This document shows positions 55,457 to 64,000 of a stretch of DNA of 64,000 bases, one piece after another (within the stretch, counting starts at the first letter, position 1; each line of letters opens with the position of its first letter). The notes below the pieces were generated by a model, which was not told where the DNA came from, did no database searches, and saw only the letters and a list, made by a program, of their open reading frames with translations. The stretch spans positions 26,618,986 through 26,682,985 of the forward strand of contig OY294049.1 of assembly GCA_958510825.1 (NCBI GenBank). Direction: 5' to 3'. The position numbers and the translations under genes are program-made. The DNA comes from Brachypterus glaber. Its lineage: Eukaryota > Arthropoda > Insecta > Coleoptera > Kateretidae.

Positions 55457-57556
55457 TGAAAATTCAAAATGGCTACATAAAAACTCATAAAAGTGGCTAC
55501 TTTAAAAATAAAAAAAAAAATAAAACTGATTAACTAAAAATGTTGAACGCAGCGAGCTTATTTTTCAACAAAAAGGAAAAATAAAAAAAACACTTTTTGA
55601 GATAGTTTTTTCGATTTTTATTTAGGTTTAAACATTTTTTTTTTCCAAAAACGAAAGAATTTAAAAAAAATTGAAAATTATATATTCTTATAATGTTTAA
55701 AAAAGTTTTACCCCCCATAACTTTTTTGTTTTAAGTGAATTATAATAATACCCACTTTTTACTATGATTAGGTACTACTATTATATTAAAAGCTATTATT
55801 TATGCAAACAAAAAAAGCGGATTATTTAATTAATTATATCTTTAGAACATTTCGTACAAAATAATAAGTAGAGGTAAATACTTCTTTTAAAAAGATTTGG
55901 ACTTTTAGGAAAAATATTGTTCCAAACGCATGCGTAAAGATGCTTTTCCACACTCGATTGCTTGCCTAAACGACGCGTAGCAATCGAGCGCGGAAAGCCT
56001 CTTTCCGCACTTTTAAGTAAAATAGCTATTTCGCGGTAATTGTATTTCTCTATTAAAAGTTTGCGCGGTTAGAGTTTTCGCTATTTTTATTTCTCTTTAA
56101 TATTTATAAGCAGAAATATTTCCGGGGTATTTTTTTCACAGTAAAATTTTTGACTAAAACTCCCACTCCCAAAATATCACTTGGACAACTGATTTTCTAA
56201 ATAAGTTCTACTCATATTTATAGACTCTAAGTATAACGGATTTTATTTTTAAAAGTGCGGGAAATATTTTATACACGCCTGAGCTTTAAGCATATTGTGG
56301 GGACAGATATACACACATGATATTTTATTAAATTTTGGGGTCACGTATACACACCTGAAGTTTACCTCTATTGTGAGGACATATATACACACCGAATATT
56401 TAATTATATTGTGGGGGCATACATACATACCTAAAGTTTACATTTTTACACACTACATTGTGTGGACTTTTATTAATTGATTTTTCAAGTGTGTAAGGGT
56501 TTTTTTGAAAATTCAAAATGGCTACATAAAAACTCATAAAAGTGGCTACTTTAAAAATAAAAAAAAAAATAAAACTGATTAACTAAAAATGTTGAACGCA
56601 GCGAGCTTATTTTTCAACAAAAAGGAAAAATAAAAAAAACACTTTTTGAGATAGTTTTTTCGATTTTTATTTAGGTTTAAACATTTTTTTTTTTCCAAAA
56701 ACGAAAGAATTTAAAAAAAATTGAAAATTATATATTCTTATAATGTTTAAAAAAGTTTTACCCCCCATAACTTTTTTGTTTTAAGTGAATTATAATAATA
56801 CCCACTTTTTACTATGATTAGGTACTACTATTATATTAAAAGCTATTATTTATGCAAACAAAAAAAGCGGATTATTTAATTAATTATATCTTTAGAACAT
56901 TTCGTACAAAATAATAAGTAGAGGTAAATACTTCTTTTAAAAAGATTTGGACTTTTAGGAAAAATATTGTTCCAAACGCATGCGTAAAGATGCTTTTCCA
57001 CACTCGATTGCTTGCCTAAACGACGCGTAGCAATCGAGCGCGGAAAGCCTCTTTCCGCACTTTTAAGTAAAATAGCTATTTCGCGGTAATTGTATTTCTC
57101 TATTAAAAGTTTGCGCGGTTAGAGTTTTCGCTATTTTTATTTCTCTTTAATATTTATAAGCAGAAATATTTCCGGGGTATTTTTTTCACAGTAAAATTTT
57201 TGACTAAAACTCCCACTCCCAAAATATCACTTGGACAACTGATTTTCTAAATAAGTTCTACTCATATTTATAGACTCTAAGTATAACGGATTTTATTTTT
57301 AAAAGTGCGGGAAATATTTTATACACGCCTGAGCTTTAAGCATATTGTGGGGACAGATATACACACATGATATTTTATTAAATTTTGGGGTCACGTATAC
57401 ACACCTGAAGTTTACCTCTATTGTGAGGACATATATACACACCGAATATTTAATTATATTGTGGGGGCATACATACATACCTAAAGTTTACATTTTTACA
57501 CACTACATTGTGTGGACTTTTATTAATTGATTTTTCAAGTGTGTAAGGGTTTTTTT
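55457..57556 (+). repeat. 1.05-kb tandem duplication
   Basis: Copy 1 (55457-56506, about 1049 bp) and copy 2 (56507-57556, about 1050 bp) look identical except for one T in a homopolymer (10 T versus 11 T near 55635/56690). Each contains the GCATGCGTAAAGATGCTTTT block, an imperfect TCGATTGC/GCAATCGA hairpin, and a 38-bp minisatellite. The near identity points to a very recent duplication or an assembly artefact. The 61-codon open frames at 56295 and 57345 lie within the minisatellite and are not genes. Confidence 0.93.
56272..56470 (+). repeat. 38-bp minisatellite with TTGTGGGGAC
   Basis: Four to five units on the pattern ATTGTGGGGACATATATACA followed by CACCTGAAGTTTA-like sequence. It is repeated in the second duplicate at 57322-57520. 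The word TTGTGGGGAC also occurs at about 53434, 53485 and 55175 and inverted at 57660. Confidence 0.8.
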
Positions 57557-58059
57557 GGAGTGTATCAAAAATTTACAGGTAGCTATAAAATCAGCAGAAT
57601 CAGATCTACAATACTACGTTGCCAGATTCGAGGTCCAAATAATATACGTAAAAATCTGACGTCCCCACAATTATAGTAATACAGGTATAGGTGTTTGTGT
57701 ATAGAATATAGTTATCCTTCATAAAATAAACTTCGCAGTATATTCGCACATCCAATATTCGAATCTGTTTTGAAAATAATCACAGTGCGATTTTTAATTT
57801 ACTATCTTTCTTGAAGAAACAGACCATAGTTTGTAGGGTAATAACTTATTATTGACAGTAATTATTTATAAATAATGTCAATTAAAATAATTATTTAAAA
57901 ATATATTACTAATGTAATTATTCTTTTATATTTGGTCCAAAAAGTCCAATAAAGAGTTTTATATTTATTTGTATCTATCTCGGCTGCGCTTGTATTGGTG
58001 ATATAATAACTATAATTACTAAAAATGTATTATTGGCAGTAATTTGGAGATGTAAATAA

Positions 58060-58165
58060 ATTACGTAACGCAAATTTTTGATATTGTTGACCCCCTCCCT
58101 CCCCCCTGTGTCACAAGCTGTAACATTAACCAACACCCCCCCCCCCACCAGGGTCTAACGTAACA
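58060..58165. other. C-rich tracts in degenerate repeat
   Basis: GACCCCCTCCCTCCCCCCTG and AACACCCCCCCCCCCACC flank GTGTCACAAGCTGTAACATT. A related TGTCACGAACTGTCACATTT with CCCCTCCCCTAGG occurs at 58395-58435. This pair looks like two copies of one short element. Confidence 0.5.
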
Positions 58166-58769
58166 ATATCCAAATTAAATTTTTTTTCCTAATAGATACT
58201 TTATGATACAGAATTTCGAGTTATAATTACGTAATGCAAGACGTTATAAAGTGTAAAAATCGATACATATTTATTATGTACTCAAAGGATTAATTTTTAT
58301 CGAGTCACTAGAAAACTTAAATAAAAAACATAAAACAAAATATTTTTTAATCGTCTACGGACAAGTCAGTTTCATAGACCACCTCCCTCTTCCCTGTCAC
58401 GAACTGTCACATTTTCTGTGACCCCTCCCCTAGGCGCGTCACGTAATATATGGATAGCCCCTTTATTACTTGTCAATTTAACCAGTTTAAATTATTACTA
58501 CTAGTTATTTATTATAATAATTATTGGCAGTAATTAATTTTAATTATTGGTGTAATAATTTTAAATTACGGGTCTGCAACAATATTACTGCAACATTATT
58601 AGCCATGAGTAAATAATTACACAGCCCTGCAAATGTAACTTTTTTTTGCTTCATGGATGAGAATATATGATTTTGGATAACTTGAGGATACTGATTTCGA
58701 ATCTGACTTTAGTTTTTTTTCCATTACGTCTGAATTTTGCTCAAATGAAAAAATAGTAAAACAAATATA

Positions 58770-59086
58770 CAGGGTTATTCCGAAATAAGTTCTAGAAATT
58801 TAAAGCGGTAATTCTACGTTTAAAAATATAAAAAAAAGTTCATATAAAGGGTGGTCCGGAAATGAGTCCTAAGGGAGCTACGACCCTCCTAATGGTACCT
58901 ACATCTAAAAAGTAGTTTTTATTTAATATTTCTGGATATAAGCCACAGTAACAAATTTTTGCACGTGCCTTAACATTGATAAAGGCTATTATTTCATGTA
59001 ATTTTTATTTGGTAATTTGATCCAGGGACGTGCAAAATGGAGGGGCGATGTAACTTTTTTAGCCCAAACTTTTTTATTTGTAGATT
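58770..59086. mobile_element. CAGGGTGT-type foldback, copy 3, cut by a gap
   Basis: TA then CAGGGTTATTCCGAAATAAG, AAGGGAGCTACGACCCTCC, ATTTAATATTTCTGGATATA and GGGACGTGCAAAATGGAGGG follow the left-arm order of the copies at 47617 and 59429. The sequence enters the N gap before the right arm. Confidence 0.7.
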
Positions 59087-59286
59087 NNNNNNNNNNNNNN
59101 NNNNNNNNNNNNNNNNNNNNNNNNNNNNNNNNNNNNNNNNNNNNNNNNNNNNNNNNNNNNNNNNNNNNNNNNNNNNNNNNNNNNNNNNNNNNNNNNNNNN
59201 NNNNNNNNNNNNNNNNNNNNNNNNNNNNNNNNNNNNNNNNNNNNNNNNNNNNNNNNNNNNNNNNNNNNNNNNNNNNNNNNNNNNNN
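59087..59286. other. Assembly gap (200 N)
   Basis: A 200-N placeholder placed inside a long inverted-repeat element, a structure that commonly breaks assemblies. Confidence 0.99.
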
Positions 59287-59428
59287 AATCTGTACAGATT
59301 TTCTTAGCCCATTCCAAACAATTTGGGTTCTGACAGCTAAAACATAAGTAACTTAGTTTTAGTTGGTAAGGTCATAAAGAGTAATTCTTCATTTTTCCAG
59401 TTTTTCAACCAACAAAAATGAATATATA

Positions 59429-60536
59429 CACGGTGTATTTGAAATACTGTCCGAATTTTTAAGTGATAATTCTACATCAGAAAATATGACAAAAAGTTCC
59501 TATAAACATATGTCTAAAAATGGTTCGTAAGGGAGCTACGCCCCTTTGAAAGCGGCTAAAAAAAATCGGTTTTTATTTAATAACTCAGGAACCCTTTGAG
59601 ATATAGAAACAAGGTTTTAATAAAGGCCATCTTCACATGTTATTTTCATGTAGTTATTTTAACCAGGGGTGTGCAAAATGGAGGGGCCTTATCAGTTTTT
59701 TGTCCCAAACTTTTTCCAGTGTAACTTTTTTTTAGTTCTATTTTTGAAATATGATTCCTTAGGTCAATACACCAAAAATATGCTGTTGATATTATACTGT
59801 AGGATTAACCGTTTTCGAGGAAAATTAATTTGAAGATGAAATGTCACGGTTCGAGGACAAAAAATTAAATACTAAAATGTTGAAAACCTAAATTTTATTG
59901 ATACAGGGTTATTCTATATCAATAACTAAGAAAAAATTTCTATACATGCAGGTCGAAAAATCGCTTTTAGTAGCTTTCTGTGGCCCTTTAAAGATGGTGC
60001 ATTTTTAGGAGACCATGATTTTTGGATATACCTGTACATAAGCTTTCTTTCTTAGTTTTTGACGTACAATAACCCTGCATCATTAAAATTTCTGCTTTCA
60101 ACGTTTTTAGTATTCAACTTTTCGTCCTCGAACCTTCAAATGATTTTTTCTCGAAAACGGTTAATAATCTTACAGTATTACAACAAGAATATATTTTTTA
60201 TTAATTTTGACGTGAGGAATCATATTCAAAAAATATAATGTGAAAAAAATTACACATAAAAATTTTGGGACCAAAAACAACCCTGGTTAAATTAACTACA
60301 TAAAAATAAGACACAAAAATGGGCCTTATTAAGATTAGTTCACGTACAAAATCTTGTTGCTATATCTCAAAGAGTTCCTAAGTTATAGAATTAAAACCGA
60401 ATTTTTTAGCCACTTTCAAAGGGGCTTAGCTCCCTTACAACTCATTTTTAGAAATATTTTTATGGAAACTTTTTGTCATATTTTATGATGTAGAATCACC
60501 CTCCGGATTTTTTGCTCATCATTTCCGGACACCCTG
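59429..60536. mobile_element. CAGGGTGT-type foldback, copy 2
   Basis: Left end CACGGTGTATTTG preceded by TA; right end CCGGACACCCTG followed by TA. Arms of about 480 bp contain the same ordered words as copy 1 (AAAATATGACAAAAAGTTCC, AAGGGAGCTACGCCCCTTT, AACTCAGGAACCCTTTGAGA, AACCAGGGGTGTGCAAAATG). TA duplication suggests a Tc1/mariner-superfamily-type mobiliser. Noncoding. Confidence 0.87.
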
Positions 60537-60897
60537 TATAGTATAGAAAAATAATAGTTTCTTCAATTTCCTAATCAGTTTCATGATCACTAAGTAAGGC
60601 CTGACTTTTATCACAGCTTTGAATGTCACTGCAATCACTGTTTTCTTCTTTAAACTATTTATTAACTGTTCCTCGTATCCAGGACTGTCAAGTCTAACTG
60701 TTTTGAAACTGGAGGGGTTTTCGCCCATAATTACACTATAAAAAGTCTCTTCGACGGCTAGATCAAGTTAAATTTAACATTGTATATTGAGTTTATTCCC
60801 ACTAACAAAATTAACCATCTTTCCTTTAATTAACAACTAACAAATTTAAAAAGAATAGAAAAGAAGGCATGTCCAATTAGTTACTTTTCGAACGGGA
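60537..60897. other. No recognisable gene
   Basis: Unremarkable sequence; a 69-codon minus-strand frame at 60519-60728 overlaps the end of the foldback and is not credible. Confidence 0.4.
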
Positions 60898-60970
60898 GTC
60901 TCGGTAGCTCAGTTGGTAGAGTACCAGGCCGGAAACAATTGGGACTCTGGTTCGAGTCCAGACTGAGACC
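60898..60970 (+). tRNA. tRNA-like sequence, probable pseudogene
   Basis: 73 nt. The acceptor GTCTCGG pairs with CTGAGAC (one G-T), the A box is TAGCTCAGTTGG, and the T arm TCTGG-TTCGAGT-CCAGA is perfect with B box GGTTCGAGTCC. A T7 run follows at about 60974 as a polymerase III terminator. In the standard layout the anticodon would be GGA (60931-60933), but residue 33 is C and the anticodon stem (CCAGG against CAATT) does not pair. I read it as a degenerate tRNA or the head of a tRNA-derived repeat whose promoter boxes survive. Confidence 0.5.
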
Positions 60971-61589
60971 TGACTTTTTTTCTAATTTTCTCTTCTGTCC
61001 GATATGCCACTAATATTTTCTTTCATAATTTATTGCGGACGTCAAAAATACTTCTTATAAATTTAACTAACAGGCGCAAAAATAAACACTGGGGATGATT
61101 TCTGGAATACACGCGTATTTCGTCCTCATATGAAATTATCTGGAGTGGGAATATTTAAATATGCGCGGTTTCCTTAATATTAGAAAAATTAATTTTGCTG
61201 GCGACTGTGAGTCGGGTTGTTAGTAATTAAGCGTTAATTAAATTATATATACTCGTAATAAAAAAATAAAATTATTATTATTTTTTGCTTAAAACAGGGT
61301 AAAAGTAAAAAAAAACTTAGAATATAATATAGGTCGTTTATTATATTATGGCGAAGGCACATCTATGAGGTGAAAAACAAAGAAATAACCGTTAACCGTT
61401 AACGGTCATATTTTCTTAATAATATATAAAATAAAAGAATTCACATTAAAATTACGTATAAAAATCTTTCTTTCAAAATTATGTTATTTTTTGAAGAAAA
61501 ATTAAATAAATGATTAAAATAATATTTTCTTAATACTAATAATAATTAAAATAATATTTTCTTAAAAACTATATTTCACTGCACATTAA

Positions 61590-61669
61590 GTCGCCTTTGT
61601 GGTGCAGTGGAAAAGGAGTGAACCTCTTGATAAAATATAATTAGTCCGGGTTCGAATTCAGCTAACCGC
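61590..61669 (+). tRNA. tRNA-like module, degenerate
   Basis: A box TGGTGCAGTGG at about 61610 and B box GGGTTCGAATTC at 61648-61659, with a T run beginning about 61677. Acceptor and T stems pair poorly, so this is a tRNA-derived fragment, not a functional tRNA. Confidence 0.4.
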
Positions 61670-62380
61670 ATATAAGCTTTTTGTTTTTTTTTTTAATGTT
61701 TTCAGCACACAAAAATAGGCAAGAAAATTATAGTCTAATTAGGCGTAATTGGCTTTATTTTTTTTGTGGACCTGTGAAATATTATTTTCCCATAACCACC
61801 TATAAAAACGACAAATTTCACACGATTTATAGAATAAGAAAGTGTCAAGTGTGATATATCATACGCGTGCGATATTATCATACATGTGTGAAAAAGCAAA
61901 GTTATCATGATTTTTTATTCAAAATACCTACGTTTTTCTATAATATTTTTATACATCTGGGTAAATATTTTCCATACATTTTCAATTTATTTAATAATTG
62001 TTAATTTTAATTTTTATAAACAAAATTAGTCAATCTGTCAGCTGTTTTTCTCATTGGTTCAATCGCATTGGATATGAATCATTTTTAGTTATGATGTTTA
62101 TTGGAAATTTTTGGTTGGTTTGGTGTTTTTTTTTACTTTCATCAGAAAGTAATGGGTCAAACAGACAAAATTCATTGATATAAATAACAGTATTAAATTG
62201 GTAATGCCCAACTAATAGGACTGATAAAGGTAAACACTGCTTATTTTGTTTTATTATCAAAATTTATATGATCAGTAATATCACTTTAAGTAGGTATAGT
62301 ATATTAAACAACCAATACAGTTTTTTTTAAAAATTAAATACTTCACATTTTAAAAAAAATACCATCAAGTATAATAATAT
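61670..62380. other. No recognisable gene
   Basis: AT-rich. Short frames on both strands around 62000-62260 are not convincing. Confidence 0.4.
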
Positions 62381-63028
62381 TTATCCACGGTAGTGATTAT
62401 TAGGCTTATTAATCACGGGTCTGTAAAAATAAACCGTTTACAATTTAAAACGACCGTGGATTAAGTATAGAATTCTACTCGCGTATAATAGTTATTAATC
62501 ATTCGGGTGATTAGGTCACTCGCCTTTTGGCTCGTGTCCCAAAATTCACCTTCATTAATTAATAGCAATTATTATACGCTCATTGAATAATATACTATTA
62601 TCCACAGCCGTGATTATTAGGCCTATTAATCACGGGTCTGTAACAATAAACCGTTTAAAGCTCAAAACGGCCGTGGATAAAGTATAGTATTCTACTCGCG
62701 TATAATAGCTATTAATCATTCGGTGATTAGGCCACTTGCCTATCGGTCGTGTCCCAAAATTTACCCTCATTGATTAATAGCAATTATTATACGCTAGTTG
62801 AATAGTATACTATTTTCCACTGCCGTCATTAATAGGCTTATTAATCACGGGTCTGTAAAAATAAACCATTTACAATTTAAAACGACCGTGGATAAAGTAT
62901 AAAATTCTACTCGCATATAATAGCATTAATCATTTGGGTGATTAGGCACTCGCTTTTCGGCTCGTGTCCCAAAATTCACCCTCATTGATTAATAGCAATT
63001 ATTATACGCTAATTGAACTATATACTAT
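62381..63028. repeat. Three tandem 216-bp units
   Basis: Units start at 62381, 62598 and 62813. Each has TATTAATCACGGGTCTGTAA, AATAAACC, CGNCCGTGGAT, TCTACTCGC with TATAATAG, GTGTCCCAAAATT and AGCAATTATTATACGCT. Inside each unit ACTCGCNTATAATAG is mirrored by ATTATTATACGC, giving a hairpin per unit. Divergence is about 5-10% between units. It resembles a satellite monomer or a Helitron-like tandem tail. Confidence 0.9.
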
Positions 63029-63154
63029 TTTCCAATACTAAATACCCACCCCGTTTTTTTCTACGTGCAGTAACCCCTTGCTTTTTAAAAATAAACATTT
63101 ATAAAATGTAACCCATGCAATAACAAATTATTATTTGACATTTTGTCATTTTTA

Positions 63155-64000
63155 ACCGACTTCCAAAAAGGATGAGGTTATCAATTCGACGGAATTTGAT
63201 AAAACTTTTTGCAACTTAAAGAGGGCATTCATGAGGTAGTCCCGTTTTAATTTAACGCTCAGATAATGCCGGGTAAGCCGGAATATTTAAGATTTTATGT
63301 TTATTTTTTTTATTTTTAATCTCGTACTATTCTACTTAATTAAGCATCCCCTAAGTCCAGGAATTGTGTGGGCTAGTAGTAGAGGGAACCACCGGCTTTA
63401 ATTGACTTTCGAACCAATATATCTAGGGAGTACGCCTTCGCCAAATTTCAATTATTAATTAACTGAAAAAGGCAATCGGCGCCAGTGAGGTTTGAACTCA
63501 CGATCATTAACTCAGTGTCAATGCTATATCGATGCCTTAGACCGCTGAGCTAATCTCTAATCATTTTAACGCAATTTCACTTAAAACCGGCTTAATTTGG
63601 TTCTACTATCAACCAAATTTTTAGAGAAATATCGGATAACTCGGATCCGGAATCAAGTGATTAAGGGGTCACTTAAATATAACGGCACACTAAAAATATT
63701 TTAAATGCCGCTAAACTTCATTCTCTGGACCTGTAATATTAAAATAACAAGAGAAAATGATAAATGTTGTGATTTTACCAAAAGGCGTTGTTTGATTATC
63801 ACTTAACGCTTAAAGTTTAACAAGATTTTCTTTAGTATTTCTTTTAAAATAAGGTTGGTTGGACTCTTGGGCGCTGAAATAAAAATATTACTTTTATTTT
63901 TTAGAAATTTATCTTTAAGATAAATTATATAAATAAACTACTTCTATGTCTCTAAAAAGTAAAAAATAAAAGCTTTTCGCAAAAAAAAATTAACCGACTT
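63155..64000 (+). repeat. Insect repeat R5 (AACCGACTTCC family), copy 2
   Basis: Begins AACCGACTTCCAAAAAGGAT with GAGGTTATCAATTCGA, a start that is widespread in insect genomes. It shares a long ordered similarity with 27430-28045, and runs off the window with another ACCGACTT. It contains the minus-strand tRNA-like module. Confidence 0.72.
63474..63558 (-). tRNA. tRNA-like module within R5, minus strand
   Basis: On the minus strand: A box TAGCTCAGCGGTCTAAGGC, a Leu/Ser-length middle, T arm GTGAG-TTCAAAC-CTCAC (perfect stem) and then a CTTTTTC terminator. The acceptor stem does not pair, so it is a tRNA-derived insertion or pseudogene. It is absent from the R5 copy at 27430. Confidence 0.5.

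Larger units (their letters stand above)
53130..58630. mobile_element. Possible large composite inverted-repeat element
   Basis: 53337-53384 (ATGGTCTGTTTTTTCAAGCA, then AGATAGTAAATTAAAAATCG) is the mirror of 57780-57828 with about three mismatches, and weaker mirroring continues inward (AGAACAGGTTTGAATAG against its counterpart at about 57765). Outward, both flanks consist of TAATTATTGGCAGTAATTT-type degenerate repeats (53150-53335 and 57830-58620). GTCCCCACAA/TTGTGGGGAC words recur throughout. This fits a 5.5-kb nonautonomous DNA element or two facing copies of one smaller repeat. No transposase is visible. Confidence 0.45.

Noticed and set aside
56295..57530. Duplicated 61-codon frames
   Set aside because: They lie in the 38-bp minisatellite and are duplicated with the 1.05-kb unit; no coding evidence.
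58994..59333. Open frames reading through the second N run
   Set aside because: Same reason; flanking residues come from a noncoding foldback.
60898..60970. Functional tRNA-Ser (GGA)
   Set aside because: The GGA triplet is in the right place but position 33 is not T, the anticodon stem does not pair, and the long variable arm of tRNA-Ser is missing.

Overview
The window looks like a stretch of repeat-dominated, AT-rich nuclear DNA from an insect. It contains eukaryotic retrotransposons of three classes, many short foldback (MITE-like) elements, tRNA-derived RNA polymerase III modules, insect-type interspersed repeats and long microsatellites. There are no operons, Shine-Dalgarno-led genes or CRISPR arrays. 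A beetle is a reasonable guess from the mixture (DIRS, gypsy and CR1/Jockey-like elements in a very AT-rich, foldback-dense genome), but nothing here fixes the order. Two 200-base N runs (27162-27361 and 59087-59286) are assembly gaps.

Layout. 1-4520: a foldback with 16-bp terminal minisatellites, then three copies of an interspersed repeat here called R1. 4521-9603: a structurally complete but decayed DIRS-type tyrosine-recombinase retrotransposon, with inverted termini, an internal complementary region, gag, RT, RNase H, methyltransferase-like and recombinase segments. 9684-13370: foldbacks and a tRNA-derived SINE. 13575-21345: a C/G-tract minisatellite split by a young Ty3/gypsy LTR element (14031-21105) with near-identical 2.1-kb LTRs; its interior is deleted so that gag abuts the tail of integrase. 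21440-24655: a decayed CR1/Jockey-like LINE lacking part of its RT. 24800-31600: foldbacks, the first gap, and the only plausible host exon (28326-28693).

31600-46000: a two-copy repeat R3 (one copy carrying three 188-bp tandem units), a TRIM-like element with 125-bp direct termini, TA-flanked MITEs, a 0.75-kb pentanucleotide array and a LINE 3' fragment. 46026-47445: a 5'-truncated LINE with a C2H2 finger. 47617-60536: a foldback family with TIRs like CAGGGTGT, a possible large composite inverted repeat around 53.1-58.6 kb, and an almost perfect 1.05-kb tandem duplication. 60898-64000: three tRNA-like modules, a 216-bp tandem repeat, and a copy of the insect repeat that starts AACCGACTTCC.

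No set of genes cooperates as a pathway here. The functional logic is that of mobile DNA: autonomous elements in decay, nonautonomous derivatives that would need proteins from elsewhere, and nested insertions giving relative ages. The youngest event with direct evidence is the gypsy derivative, followed by the 1.05-kb duplication.
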